This document shows, piece by piece, positions 1 through 8,742 of a DNA stretch of 64,000 bases. The stretch lies in assembly GCF_029637605.1 (NCBI RefSeq), contig NZ_CP121261.1:372001-436000 (forward strand), written 5' to 3'. A program made the translations under genes and the position numbers. Within the stretch, counting starts at the first letter, position 1, and every line of letters begins with the position of its first letter. Source of the stretch: Achromobacter spanius (lineage in GTDB: Bacteria; Pseudomonadota; Gammaproteobacteria; Burkholderiales; Burkholderiaceae_B). The notes under the pieces were generated by a model, which was not told the origin of the DNA, made no database searches, and saw only the letters and a list, made by a program, of their open reading frames with translations.

Positions 1-1
1 G

Positions 2-49
2 CTGGTGGAATTCCTGGCCGAAGAAGGCCGCAGCCAGGGGGCCTGGTAG
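2..49 (+). CDS. C-terminal end of a truncated gene (window edge)
   Basis: An open frame enters from the left edge and ends at a TAG at 47-49, giving a 15-residue tail rich in Glu/Leu and ending Gly-Ala-Trp. It would converge on the ABC transporter gene that ends at 68. The tail is too short to name a family; it is called only because the frame and the convergent arrangement are plausible. Confidence 0.3.
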   Translation: MVEFLAEEGRSQGAW

Positions 50-67
50 CGGCCAGGCCAGACCCGG

Positions 68-847
68 TTAGTCGGTCGTCAGCTCCATGCTGCGCGTGAC
101 CTCTTCCTGCACCCGTTCCCAGATCGACCGCTTCAATTCCACAAAGCGCGGCGACAACTGCACGTCGGCGCTGCGCGGATGCGGCAGGTCGTTGTGGATG
201 TCTTGCACGATGCGGCCAGGTTTTGAACCCATCACGGCCATGCGGGTGGACAGCGTCAGCGCCTCGTCGATGGAATGCGTGATGAACACAATCGTCTTGC
301 CGCTTTGTTCGTAGATGGACAGCAACTGGTCTTGCAGCACCTGGCGCGTCATGGCGTCCAGCGCGGCGAAGGGCTCGTCGAACAGCATCACGTCGGGGTC
401 ATTGGCCAGCACGCGCGCAATCGACACGCGCTGCTTCATGCCGCCCGACAGCGCATGCGGATACTTGTCCGCCGCCGCCTTCAAGCCCACCATCTCGATG
501 AACTTGCGGGCGATGGGGGCACGTTCTTGCTTGGACATGCCACGCATCTTCAAGCCGAATTCCACGTTCTCTTGCACCGTGCGCCACGGAAACAGCGCGT
601 ACTGCTGAAACACCATGCCGCAGGCGGCGGTCACATCGGTGACGGTCTTGCCGTTGATGGCCACCGTGCCCGTATTGGGCTGGATGAAGCCGGCCATCAG
701 GTTCAGCAATGTGGACTTGCCACAGCCGGACGCGCCCAGCAGCACCAGGAATTCTCCGCGCTTGACCTCCAGGTTGACCTTGTCCAGCACGGTCACGTCG
801 CCATAGGCCTTGGACACGTCGGTCAACTGGATCATCGTTTCGTTCAT
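68..847 (-). CDS. ABC transporter ATP-binding protein, SsuB/TauB/NrtD type
   Basis: A 259-residue cytoplasmic ATPase that would power uptake together with the permease and binding protein encoded just upstream. Walker A (GASGCGKST) lies at residues 38-46, followed by the Q-loop (FQQYALFPW), the signature LSGGMKQR and the Walker B segment VMLFDEP. The start at 847 is chosen because its ATG overlaps the permease stop as ATGA, a normal coupled start; two in-frame upstream starts at 856 and 868 would run back into the permease gene. The family serves sulfonates, taurine, nitrate, pyrimidine precursors and similar small solutes; the substrate cannot be read from the ATPase. Confidence 0.93.
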   Translation of the reverse strand: MNETMIQLTDVSKAYGDVTVLDKVNLEVKRGEFLVLLGASGCGKSTLLNLMAGFIQPNTGTVAINGKTVTDVTAACGMVFQQYALFPWRTVQENVEFGLKMRGMSKQERAPIARKFIEMVGLKAAADKYPHALSGGMKQRVSIARVLANDPDVMLFDEPFAALDAMTRQVLQDQLLSIYEQSGKTIVFITHSIDEALTLSTRMAVMGSKPGRIVQDIHNDLPHPRSADVQLSPRFVELKRSIWERVQEEVTRSMELTTD

Positions 848-1614
848 CGTTGCCATGCCAGCACCCACCGTTCAAGCAGCCGCAAACACAGATCGGTCAC
901 CAGCACGGTGAAACTGATCAGCACCATGCCGAGCACCACGGTGTCGGTCTGGAAGAATTCCTTGCCGTTCATGATCATGAAGCCCAGGCCTTCCCGCGAC
1001 GCCACCAATTCGGCCGAGATCACGCAGGTCCAGGACAGGCCCAGGATGATCTTCATGCCCGACAGAATCTGCGGCAGGCAGCCGGGAAACAGCACTTCGC
1101 GCATGACCTGCCAGCGGTTGGCGCCCAGGTTGCGCGCCGCCCGCACCAGCACCGGATCAATGCTGCGCGAGGCTTCCATCACATACAGCAGCGCCGGCAC
1201 GAACGAGCCCATGAAGACGATGCTGTACTTCTGCGTTTCGGTAATGCCAAACCACAACAGCGACAGCGGAATCCAGCTCATCGACGGCAGTGGCCGCAGG
1301 AACGAGATGATGGGGTCGAAGACGGCGCGCGCCACCTTCGACGTGCCCAGCAAAATGCCCAGCGGTATGGCCACGAAGACAGCCGCCAAAAAGCCCACCA
1401 TCACGCGGCGCGTGGAGGCCAACACGTTGTAGAACAGCGTGCCCTGGTCGGACATGGACAACGCCCGCGCCAGCACCTGGGACGGCGCGGGCAAGAAGAT
1501 GGGGTCGACCGCGCCGGCGCGGCACAGGCCTTCCCACAGCAACAGAAAGCCAAGAAGCGAAAACACGCTGACCCAGATCAGCCGTGTTTCCTTTGAAGAC
1601 GAGCGCGCGGACAT
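844..1614 (-). CDS. ABC transporter permease, SsuC/TauC type
   Basis: A 256-residue inner-membrane protein with about six hydrophobic helices. It carries the BPD_transp_1 coupling region, seen as the segment AARNLGANRWQVMREVLFPG that docks on the ATPase. It lies 18 bp after the binding-protein gene and overlaps the ATPase gene by four bases, so the three genes form one transcript reading leftward. Length and layout match SsuC/TauC. The substrate is not determined by sequence. Confidence 0.92.
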   Translation of the reverse strand: MSARSSSKETRLIWVSVFSLLGFLLLWEGLCRAGAVDPIFLPAPSQVLARALSMSDQGTLFYNVLASTRRVMVGFLAAVFVAIPLGILLGTSKVARAVFDPIISFLRPLPSMSWIPLSLLWFGITETQKYSIVFMGSFVPALLYVMEASRSIDPVLVRAARNLGANRWQVMREVLFPGCLPQILSGMKIILGLSWTCVISAELVASREGLGFMIMNGKEFFQTDTVVLGMVLISFTVLVTDLCLRLLERWVLAWQR

Positions 1615-1632
1615 GGCGATTGGGTTCCGCGT

Positions 1633-2631
1633 TTACAGGTACGAGGCCTGGACCCAGTCCTTGACCTGGGGCGCCTTGTCGATCTGCTTGAGCGACACCA
1701 GCATCTCGGCCAATTGCTGCATGCCGCTGACGAAGTTGCCCGGGTCCACCATCAAGGCCTTCTGGTCGGCGGCGGAATACCACTGCGTCTGCTTGATGAC
1801 GGCCAGTTGTTCGGGCCGCGACAGGCCGGTCAGCTCCAACAGCACGCTGGCGGCTTCATCGGGCTGCTCGGTCAGCATGGCGTTGGCCTGGAACACGGCG
1901 TGCAGGAATTTCTTCACGGCTTCCGGGTTCTCGCGCCCCAGCTTGGCGTGCGTCAGCAGCACGTCCGGGCCCGGGGTGATGGCGTATTGCTTGTAGAGCG
2001 AGAACGCCGTGTCATCCAGCAGCACGTGCGTGCCGGGCACCGCCTTGATGCGGTCGAACGCGGGCGTCCAGGCCACCGCCGCGTCAATCTGCTTGCCCTG
2101 ATAGGCGGACAGCAGGTTGGTGGCCGGCAGGTTGATGATGGACACGTCGCGTTCGGCGTCCAGACCCGCCTGGCGCAGCACGTCAAGCAGCAGCACGTGC
2201 GCGCTGGAAGCGTAGGTGACGCCGATCTTCTTGCCCTTCAGGTCAGCCACCGACTTCACGTCTTCGCGCACCAGCACGCCTTCGGCGCGGCCGAAGTTGT
2301 TGGGCGTGGCGATCACCTGGAATTGGCGCGCGCCGGCCGCCATCAAGGCCAGCGACGACACCACGCCGGTGCCGGCCAGGTCGATATTGCCGGCCATCAC
2401 GGCGCTCATGCGGTCGGACGACGTGGCGAAGCTTTGCCACTTGATGTCCAGGCCTTGCTTGGCGAACAGGCCCGTCTTCATGGCGATGTAGGCCGAATAG
2501 TGGCCCAGCCACGCCGAGCCGCCATACGTGTAGGACGCATTGGCGGCGCGGCCGATCATCGGAAAGCCCAGGGCGCTTGCGCCCGCCAGGGCAGCGGTGC
2601 GCACCAGCATGGCGCGGCGATTCATGTTCAT
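1633..2631 (-). CDS. ABC transporter substrate-binding protein (SsuA/NMT1-like)
   Basis: A 332-residue periplasmic binding protein. The N-terminus has two arginines before a hydrophobic stretch (MNMNRRAMLVRTAALAGASA) and a cleavage site near GRAANA, so export by Sec or possibly Tat is likely. The mature part shows the family pattern of a YxxxxxAxxxGLFxKxGLD segment, then GxxDLAGTG and the linker KSVADLKGKKIGV. A good ribosome site (AGGGG) sits 6-7 bases before the first ATG. It is the first gene of the leftward transporter operon and is divergent from the FAD oxidoreductase. The ligand is unknown; the neighbours suggest a nitrogenous small molecule (inference). Confidence 0.9.
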   Translation of the reverse strand: MNMNRRAMLVRTAALAGASALGFPMIGRAANASYTYGGSAWLGHYSAYIAMKTGLFAKQGLDIKWQSFATSSDRMSAVMAGNIDLAGTGVVSSLALMAAGARQFQVIATPNNFGRAEGVLVREDVKSVADLKGKKIGVTYASSAHVLLLDVLRQAGLDAERDVSIINLPATNLLSAYQGKQIDAAVAWTPAFDRIKAVPGTHVLLDDTAFSLYKQYAITPGPDVLLTHAKLGRENPEAVKKFLHAVFQANAMLTEQPDEAASVLLELTGLSRPEQLAVIKQTQWYSAADQKALMVDPGNFVSGMQQLAEMLVSLKQIDKAPQVKDWVQASYL

Positions 2632-2896
2632 GTTTTTCCCCTACGTGGATGTAGATTGACGGATAGATTCCATGTCGCCGGCACTCTATGGTGCGGCAGA
2701 CGAGACTTTCACCCGGCCGCCGCGCGACGCCATGAATATAAGGAGCGGCGATGGTCAAAATTCGCTGCGCTTAAGCAATCCGCTTTCGTCATGCCCTGTT
2801 CTTGCCGCGCTTTTATTAAGTATTCGCGATGCTTATATTGCGATCGGCCAAACAACGCAGGTTCACACTCGCGCCACTTGTCCTTGGAGCCTTGTC
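2632..2896. promoter_or_regulatory. divergent intergenic region between transporter operon and FAD oxidoreductase
   Basis: This 265-bp spacer must hold promoters for both directions. The part nearest the oxidoreductase (about 2811-2840) is AT-rich against a GC-rich background and contains TATATT at 2834-2839, a possible -10 element. I found no well-spaced -35 or clear operator. Confidence 0.4.
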
Positions 2897-4084
2897 GTGA
2901 AAAGTTATGACGTGATCGTGATTGGTGCCGGCGTGATCGGCAGTTCGGTGGCGTTCCACCTGGCGGAGCTGGGCGCGAAGAACGTGCTGGTGCTGGACCG
3001 GGCGACCATCGGCGCGGGCACGACGTCGCAGTCATCCGGTATTTTGCGCACCCATTATTCGGTGCGCGAAAACGTGGAGCTGGCGCAGCGTTCCTGGAAC
3101 GTGTTCAACCACTTCGCCAGTTACGTCGGAGACGACGAAGCGTCATGCGGCCTGGTCAAGTGCGGTTATCTGATCACCGCTGCTGACGACGACAAGCTGG
3201 CGCCCTTGCAGAGCGCGCTGGATCAGCAGCGTGAACAAGGCATTGCGCTGGAATTGCTGAACCCCGCCCAGGCCCGCGAGCTGCTGCCGATTGCCTCGTT
3301 CGATAATGCCGCGCTGATCGGCTTCGAACCGGAAGCCGGTTTTGCCGACGCCTATCTGGTGGCCACCAGCTTCGCGCGCGGCGCGCGCCGCCGTGGCGTG
3401 ACCATCCGCGAAAACGTGGACGTGAAAAAGCTGCTGGTGGAAAACGGCCGCGTGGTGGGCGTGTCCACGTCTGACGGCGATTACGCCAGCCCCGTGGTGA
3501 TCAGCACGCAGAATATCTGGACCTCCGAACTGGCGGGCTGGACCGGCATCGCCATGCCCGTGGTGCCCGAGCGCCACGCCGTGCTGGCGCTGGAATGCGA
3601 GGCCGCGCCCTATACCTATTCCATGCCGGTCTTCAAGGACCTGGCCTCGCCCGGCATGCTGTATTGCCGCAGCTATGGCGGCAACCAGATGTTGGTCAGC
3701 GAAGGCATCGTGGGTGAAGCACTGCAAAACAGCGACGCCGAGCAAGGCGATATTCCGCTGGACTATGTGGCCGAAGTGGGCGAGCAGGTGGCAACGCGCT
3801 TTCCCGCCTACGAGACGGCGGGCCTGGCCTCGTCGTGGACGGGCGTGTATGACGTCACCCCGGACTGGAACCCCGTGCTGGGTCGCGTGCCGGGCGTGCA
3901 GGGCCTGATCGTGGGCTTCGGGTTTTCGGGCCACGGCTTCAAGCTGTCGCCGACCGTGGGCCGCGTGCTGGCGCAGGAAGCGCTGGGGCTGGCCACGGAG
4001 GTGTCGCTCAAGCCGTATGACATCGGCCGCTTTGCCAGCGGTGCGTTGCTGACCGGCAAGTACGGCCTTGGCGCCGTCTCGTAA
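2897..4084 (+). CDS. FAD-dependent amine/amino-acid oxidoreductase (DAO superfamily, SoxB-like)
   Basis: A 395-residue flavoprotein. The dinucleotide-binding motif GAGVIG is at residues 10-15, followed by the Glu/Asp-rich second strand (LVLDR) and the family motif AGTTSQSSG that contacts FAD. The C-terminal TGVYDVTPDWNPVLG and GFSGHGFKLSP segments resemble sarcosine oxidase beta and related DAO enzymes. I chose the GTG at 2897 because TTGGAGCC lies just upstream and the GxGxxG motif then begins at residue 10, as usual; longer in-frame starts add unrelated sequence. Genes for ETF follow two genes downstream, so electrons may pass to ETF rather than oxygen (inference). The substrate is unknown; secondary or N-methyl amino acids or a D-amino acid are candidates. 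Confidence 0.88.
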   Translation: MKSYDVIVIGAGVIGSSVAFHLAELGAKNVLVLDRATIGAGTTSQSSGILRTHYSVRENVELAQRSWNVFNHFASYVGDDEASCGLVKCGYLITAADDDKLAPLQSALDQQREQGIALELLNPAQARELLPIASFDNAALIGFEPEAGFADAYLVATSFARGARRRGVTIRENVDVKKLLVENGRVVGVSTSDGDYASPVVISTQNIWTSELAGWTGIAMPVVPERHAVLALECEAAPYTYSMPVFKDLASPGMLYCRSYGGNQMLVSEGIVGEALQNSDAEQGDIPLDYVAEVGEQVATRFPAYETAGLASSWTGVYDVTPDWNPVLGRVPGVQGLIVGFGFSGHGFKLSPTVGRVLAQEALGLATEVSLKPYDIGRFASGALLTGKYGLGAVS

Positions 4085-4088
4085 CGCG

Positions 4089-4748
4089 ATGCGCGCGCTG
4101 CATGCAAGCTGGATGGCGGTCACGCCCGAGCCCTGGAAGAACGGCGGCGGCGTGACGCGCACGTTGTCGGTGGATGCCGCCCAGCAACCGCCGCGCTGGC
4201 GGGTGAGCGTGGCGGACATCGACCGCGACGGGCCGTATTCCCGCTTTCCCGGCTATGACCGCGTGTCGGTGGTGTTGTCGGGCGGCGGTGTGGAGCTGGT
4301 TGTGGAGGAGGCGGATGTGGCCGACGTGGCCGATGCCGGGCGCATTACGCTTGCACCCGGTGTGGCCACAGCCTTCGTGGGCGATGCGGGATTTCAATCG
4401 CGCCTGATGAATGGGCGTGTACGCGTGCTGAACCTGTTTGTGTTGCGCGGCGCGGCGGTGGCCAGCGTCGTGTGCGTGGGCGGCGGGCTTGCTGCGGTAG
4501 AGGCGGGTGGGCTGGCGCAAGGCGACGCCACGACGCACACGCTGCGCATCGTCGTTGCGGCGCAGGCGGGGCGCTTGAACCAGGCAGCGGCCGATGCTGG
4601 CGTGGCGCTGGAGGCGGGCGACTACGCAGCCGGCGTGTCCTGTGGCATCGATGCACGGCGGGCCTTTACGCCTGCGCAACCCACGGCGCGGGATGGTGTG
4701 GCCGCGGTGGTGCTGGACGTGCGCGTGCTGGCGCTTGCTGCCGTGTGA
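4089..4748 (+). CDS. hutD: HutD/Ves family protein
   Basis: A 219-residue beta-rich (cupin-like) cytoplasmic protein. The N-terminal TPEPWKNGGGVTRTLS pattern is the hallmark of HutD/Ves. The start is the ATG at 4089, four bases after the oxidoreductase stop; the in-frame TTG at 4068 would overlap that gene. HutD is usually found in histidine-utilisation operons, where it is thought to limit over-induction. Here it sits between a FAD oxidoreductase and etfBA, away from any hutH/U/I genes. That placement, together with the hutG-like gene downstream, hints that the operon handles a histidine-related compound (inference). Confidence 0.85.
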   Translation: MRALHASWMAVTPEPWKNGGGVTRTLSVDAAQQPPRWRVSVADIDRDGPYSRFPGYDRVSVVLSGGGVELVVEEADVADVADAGRITLAPGVATAFVGDAGFQSRLMNGRVRVLNLFVLRGAAVASVVCVGGGLAAVEAGGLAQGDATTHTLRIVVAAQAGRLNQAAADAGVALEAGDYAAGVSCGIDARRAFTPAQPTARDGVAAVVLDVRVLALAAV

Positions 4749-4806
4749 CCTGTTCTGTTTTATCCGTTCCATTCGATTCGAAATTCCCTGACCCAGGAGT
4801 GTTTGC

Positions 4807-5556
4807 ATGAAGGTATTAACCGCGGTCAAGCGCGTGGTTGACTACAACGTCAAGGTGCGCGTGAAGGCCGATCAAAGCGGCGTGGACATCGGCAACGTCA
4901 AGATGTCGATGAACCCGTTCGATGAAATCGCTGTCGAGGCAGCTGTGCGCCTGAAAGAGCAGGGCGTGGCGACGGAGGTTATCGCCGTGTCTTGCGGCCC
5001 GGCGCAGTCGCAGGAAACGCTGCGCACGGCGCTGGCCATTGGCGCCGACCGTGGCGTGCTGGTGCAGACCGACGCCGCGCTGCAAGCGCTGGCCGTCGCC
5101 AAGCTGCTGCGCGCCGTGGTGCGGAAAGAACAGCCCGCGCTGGTGATCCTGGGCAAGCAGGCCATTGATGATGACGCTTGCCAGACGGGCCAGATGCTGG
5201 CCGCGCTGTTGGGCTGGCCGCAAGCCACCAACGCCAGCGCCATCGAGATCGACGGCGGCACGGCGCGCGTCACGCGCGAAGTGGACGGCGGCCTGGAAGT
5301 GCTGGACCTGACCCTGCCCGCCATCGTGACGGCCGACTTGCGCTTGAACGAACCGCGCTACGTCACGCTGCCCAACATCATGAAAGCCAAGAAAAAACCC
5401 GTGGACATCGAAACGCCCGAGGGCTTGGGCGTGGACCCCGCATCGCGCCTGTCGACCTTGCGGGTGGAAGAGCCCGCGGCGCGCGCGCCGGGCATCAAGG
5501 TGGCCGATGTGGCCGCGCTGGTCGACAAACTGAAGAACGAAGCCAAGGTGATTTGA
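4807..5556 (+). CDS. etfB: electron transfer flavoprotein subunit beta
   Basis: A 249-residue small ETF subunit, which binds AMP and docks on dehydrogenases. The N-terminus [20 protein letters not shown] and the segment [17 protein letters not shown] are diagnostic. [19 protein letters not shown] and [23 protein letters not shown] are the later family signatures. AGGAG lies 8 bases before the ATG. The stop overlaps the etfA start by one base (TGATG), so the subunits are translationally coupled. With etfA it passes electrons from acyl-CoA or amine dehydrogenases to ETF:ubiquinone oxidoreductase. Confidence 0.97.
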   Translation: MKVLTAVKRVVDYNVKVRVKADQSGVDIGNVKMSMNPFDEIAVEAAVRLKEQGVATEVIAVSCGPAQSQETLRTALAIGADRGVLVQTDAALQALAVAKLLRAVVRKEQPALVILGKQAIDDDACQTGQMLAALLGWPQATNASAIEIDGGTARVTREVDGGLEVLDLTLPAIVTADLRLNEPRYVTLPNIMKAKKKPVDIETPEGLGVDPASRLSTLRVEEPAARAPGIKVADVAALVDKLKNEAKVI

Positions 5557-6488
5557 TGACGGTCCTAGTTATTGCCGAACACGACAACCACACCCTGAAC
5601 AGCGCCACGCGCAACGCCGTTGCCGCTGGGGCCAAGCTGGGCATGCCGATCCATGTACTGGTGGCGGGCACGGGCGCGCAAGCCGTGGCGCAGTCTGCCG
5701 CGCGCATCGCGGGCGTGGAAAAAGTGCTGGTTGCCGACGCGCCGCATCTGGCCGATGGCCTGGCCGAGAATCTTGCCGCGCAAGCGGTCGCCGCTGCCGG
5801 GAATGTCTACACGCATGTATTGATGGCTGCCACCACGCAGGGCAAGAGCGTGGCGCCGCGCATTGCCGCGCTGCTGGATGTGGAGCAGGTATCGGATGTG
5901 ATCGAGGTGCTGGCGCCGGACACGTTCAAGCGCCCGATCTATGCGGGCAACGCCATTGCCACGGTCCAGAGCGGCTACGCCGTCGTGGTGGCGACGATAC
6001 GCCCGACCGCGTTCGACGCGGCGGCCGAGGACGGCGGCAACGCCGTGGTCGAAGCCATTGCCGCCGTGGCCGACCTGGGCCTCACGCAATTCAAGCGTCG
6101 AGACATCGCCGCGTCGGAACGGCCTGAACTGGGCGGTGCGCGCGTGGTGGTGTCGGGCGGGCGCGGGCTGGGCAGCGCCGAACATTTCAAGCTGCTGGAC
6201 CCCCTGGCCGAAAAGCTGGGCGCGGCGCTGGGCGCCTCGCGCGCGGCGGTGGACGCGGGCTACGCGCCCAACGACTGGCAGGTGGGGCAGACTGGCAAGA
6301 TCGTGGCGCCGGCGCTCTACATCGCGGTGGGTATTTCTGGCGCCATCCAGCACCTGGCCGGCATGAAGGATTCCAAGACCATCGTCGCCATCAACAAGGA
6401 CGGCGATGCGCCGATCTTCGGCGTGGCGGATTATGGCTTGGTGGGCGACCTGTTTGAGGTCGTGCCGGCGCTGACGACGTCGCTGTAA
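5556..6488 (+). CDS. etfA: electron transfer flavoprotein subunit alpha
   Basis: A 310-residue FAD-binding ETF subunit. The N-terminal domain begins [20 protein letters not shown]. The C-terminal FAD domain shows [21 protein letters not shown], the [23 protein letters not shown] segment and the final [24 protein letters not shown]. The start overlaps the etfB stop. Directly after the stop is a 9-bp triplicate repeat. Whether this ETF is the general one or dedicated to the adjacent oxidoreductase cannot be decided from the window. Confidence 0.97.
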   Translation: MTVLVIAEHDNHTLNSATRNAVAAGAKLGMPIHVLVAGTGAQAVAQSAARIAGVEKVLVADAPHLADGLAENLAAQAVAAAGNVYTHVLMAATTQGKSVAPRIAALLDVEQVSDVIEVLAPDTFKRPIYAGNAIATVQSGYAVVVATIRPTAFDAAAEDGGNAVVEAIAAVADLGLTQFKRRDIAASERPELGGARVVVSGGRGLGSAEHFKLLDPLAEKLGAALGASRAAVDAGYAPNDWQVGQTGKIVAPALYIAVGISGAIQHLAGMKDSKTIVAINKDGDAPIFGVADYGLVGDLFEVVPALTTSL

Positions 6489-6513
6489 GGGCTGCAAGGG
6501 CTGCAAGGGCTGT
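6487..6513. repeat. 9-bp tandem repeat, three copies, after etfA
   Basis: AAGGGCTGC occurs at 6487-6495 and 6496-6504, and again with one change at 6505-6513. It begins inside the etfA stop codon. It is non-coding and lies in the short convergent gap before the LysR gene. Confidence 0.9.
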
Positions 6514-6536
6514 AAAAGCTTACGCGCCCGCCCGCC

Positions 6537-7550
6537 TCAACGCCGCATGCTGCGCCAGAGCGTGGCGGGCGGCAAACCGAGGGCCGGCGCGATGTCTTTC
6601 TGGATCAGGCGTTCCACCGCCATCAGGATCACGTCGCGCGCCTCGGTGGGCAGCTTGCCCACCTCTTGCTGGCGCGAGGCCAGGTACAGCTTGCGCGACA
6701 GGCCGGGGTCATCGGCGCGCGTCACGCCCAGATAGGGCGCCAGCGGCAGCACCCGCAATTGGTCCACGAAATGGCGCGACTGCCAGATGCACAGCGGCGT
6801 GCTGATCGCAAAGCCGATGCCCGCCGTCACCAGGCTGAGCAGCGGGTCTGTGTTGTCGAATTCGAAGGTGCGTTCGATCATCACGTCGTGTGCTTCGATC
6901 AGGCGGTCGATCTCGGCGCCGATGAACGACCGCGCGCTGTAGCGGATGAACTGCATGCGCTTGCCCAGGTCTTTCAGCGAGCCGATCTTGTCCACGTCCA
7001 GCGTGCGCGGCACGATCAGCACATAGGGTTCGCTGAACAGGCTGATCTTGCGGATGGTGGGCTTGCCCGCCACGGCGCTGGTGGTGACGACAAGGTCCAG
7101 TTGCCGGTCTTCCAGTTGCTTGTCCAGCACGGGCGTAATACCCGACCACAAACGAATCTGGCGCGATGCGCCGGACAGGCCGTGGATCAAGGTCGGCCCC
7201 AAGGTGCCGGCAAACGAATCCACGCAGCCGAAGCGCACGATGTTGCGCTTGGCGCGGCTCAGGTTGCGCACGCTTTCCGTCATGTCGCCGGCTTGCGCCA
7301 AGAGGCGCGCGGCGTGATCGAACAGCAGTTCGCCCGCCGGGGTGGGCCGAGCGGGGCGCGTGCTGCGGTCCAGCAGCTCGGTCGACATGGCGGCCTCGAG
7401 TTGCTTGACCCGCTGCGACACCGCCGCTTGCGACAAGCCCAACAGGCGCGCCGCGCCGGATACCGACGCGGCTTCCACCACCGCCACCCAGGTCAACAGC
7501 AGGCTCCATTCCGGATAGTTTTCCGTCGTGCTGAAGGAAAAGCGGTTCAT
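6537..7550 (-). CDS. LysR-family transcriptional regulator
   Basis: A 337-residue DNA-binding regulator. A winged helix-turn-helix occupies roughly residues 15-75 (WVAVVEAASVSGAARLLGLSQAAVSQRVKQLEA), followed by the LysR effector domain, which contains the usual two-lobed core up to about residue 300. It is convergent with etfA and lies 83 bp downstream of the hutG-like gene on the same strand, so the two may be cotranscribed. Its target is probably the neighbouring oxidoreductase or deformylase genes (inference). The C-terminus extends somewhat past the usual 300 residues. Confidence 0.92.
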   Translation of the reverse strand: MNRFSFSTTENYPEWSLLLTWVAVVEAASVSGAARLLGLSQAAVSQRVKQLEAAMSTELLDRSTRPARPTPAGELLFDHAARLLAQAGDMTESVRNLSRAKRNIVRFGCVDSFAGTLGPTLIHGLSGASRQIRLWSGITPVLDKQLEDRQLDLVVTTSAVAGKPTIRKISLFSEPYVLIVPRTLDVDKIGSLKDLGKRMQFIRYSARSFIGAEIDRLIEAHDVMIERTFEFDNTDPLLSLVTAGIGFAISTPLCIWQSRHFVDQLRVLPLAPYLGVTRADDPGLSRKLYLASRQQEVGKLPTEARDVILMAVERLIQKDIAPALGLPPATLWRSMRR

Positions 7551-7610
7551 GCCTGGGGGGTCCTGGATGTGGTGGGGGGAAGGGCTGGCGCCTGGCGTTT
7601 ATCGCTTGGT

Positions 7611-7638
7611 GCGTTGCGCTTAACGCGTTGCGCTTAAC
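7611..7638. repeat. 14-bp tandem duplication at the hutG stop codon
   Basis: GCGTTGCGCTTAAC is repeated exactly at 7611-7624 and 7625-7638. The second copy contains the TAA stop of the leftward deformylase gene (7634-7636), so the duplication arose right at the gene end. Confidence 0.9.
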
Positions 7639-8437
7639 GCTGGCGCGCCGTGGTCTGCTCCAGCGCGGCCCGCACCATGGCTTCGACCACCGGGATGACG
7701 CGGCCGGCCAGGTCGGGGCGATAGCCGTAGGGATGCGTTTCGTCCATGTAGGTGGACTGGCACATTTCCAGTTGGATGGCGTGTACGTTGTCGGCCGGCG
7801 AGCCATAGTGGCGCGTGATGTAGCCGCCCTTGAAGCGGCCGTTGACGGCCCAGGTGTAGTCGGTGCAGGGATCCAGTTGCGCCTGCACGGCGGCCAGGAT
7901 GTCGGGTGCGCAGGCGGCGCCATCGGACGTGCCGATGTTCAGGTCGGGCAGCTTGCCGTCGAACAGGCGCGGCAACACGCTGGCGATGGAATGCGCTTCC
8001 CACAGCAGCACGGTGCCGTGCTCGGCCTTGATGCGGTCGATTTCGCTGCGCAGTTGCGCGTGGTACGGCTGCCAATAGGTCTGCAGGCGCTGCGCGCGTT
8101 CGGCGTCGGTCAGCGCGGCGTCGTCCTGGTAGAGCGCATCGCCCCGGAAGGTCTGGGTGGGGCAGAGGCCCGTCTTGGTCTGGCCGGGGTACAGGCTTTC
8201 ATCGTTGGGCGGGCGGTTCAGGTCCACCACATAGCGCGAATAGCGCGCGCCGATCACGGACGCGCCCAGCGCCTGGGCAAATTGGTACAGCGTGTCCAGA
8301 TGCCAGTCGGTGTCGCCGGACTGCAAGCCCAAGGGCGTCATGAGCGCACGCTGCGCATCGGGAATCTGGCTGCCAAGATGGGGAATGGAAATCAGCAGCG
8401 GGGCGGTGCCACGGCTGAAATGAAAGAGGTCGCTCAA
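7634..8437 (-). CDS. hutG: N-formylglutamate deformylase
   Basis: About 267 residues. The enzyme hydrolyses N-formylglutamate to glutamate and formate, the last step of one histidine-degradation route. Family features are PLLISIPHLGSQIP near the N-terminus, the DTDWHLD and YVVDLNRPPNDESLYPGQ segments, the LLWEAHSI metal-site region and QLEMCQSTYMDE. No ATG fits. TTG at 8437 is chosen because CGGAG lies 7 bases upstream and the protein then starts at the family position (LSDLFHF); GTG codons at 8455 and 8512 are alternatives. No other hut enzyme gene except hutD is present in the window. Confidence 0.87.
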   Translation of the reverse strand: MSDLFHFSRGTAPLLISIPHLGSQIPDAQRALMTPLGLQSGDTDWHLDTLYQFAQALGASVIGARYSRYVVDLNRPPNDESLYPGQTKTGLCPTQTFRGDALYQDDAALTDAERAQRLQTYWQPYHAQLRSEIDRIKAEHGTVLLWEAHSIASVLPRLFDGKLPDLNIGTSDGAACAPDILAAVQAQLDPCTDYTWAVNGRFKGGYITRHYGSPADNVHAIQLEMCQSTYMDETHPYGYRPDLAGRVIPVVEAMVRAALEQTTARQR

Positions 8438-8742
8438 GGGAAAACTCCGGGTCACAAAATGAATGCGCGGCTGGGGCAAAGGGGGAACTGACAGGCGCTG
8501 CGGGCGGGGCACGACAGCGCCGTGTCGTCGTGGCTGTGCCAGCTATCCAGCTATGCTAGGCAGCGCCAACCGCCACGGCAATTGCATCAGTTTAATGGAT
8601 GTTGATAATCAGAAAGCCTGATGCTGATGGCGCGGGTAGGGCGACACCGGCAAATGGGTAAGGTAGAGTTCGCTACACAACGCGCGGCGAAGTCCGCGCT
8701 TGTTATGCCCGCACTATTTACCCGCTTTTTTTCAGGAGTCCC
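8438..8742. promoter_or_regulatory. divergent intergenic region between hutG and marC
   Basis: About 300 bp that should carry promoters in both directions. It contains an AT-rich stretch near 8587-8615 and a short dyad, ATCAG at 8608-8612 with CTGAT at 8618-8622. The arm extends as GCATCAG (8584-8590) and CTGATGC (8618-8624). No confident promoter can be assigned. Confidence 0.35.

Noticed and set aside
275..1432. Long frame antisense to the ABC transporter genes
   Set aside because: His/Arg/Gln-rich composition typical of antisense shadows in GC-rich DNA; it covers well-supported genes on the other strand.
68..2631. Thiamine-precursor (ThiXYZ) importer
   Set aside because: The binding protein is broadly NMT1/SsuA-like, but no TPP riboswitch or thiamine gene precedes it; the riboswitch at 14790 belongs to a different transporter.
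5178..5555. An N-terminal extension of etfA overlapping etfB
   Set aside because: The frame is open only because of GC bias; EtfA begins at [11 protein letters not shown] with a coupled start.
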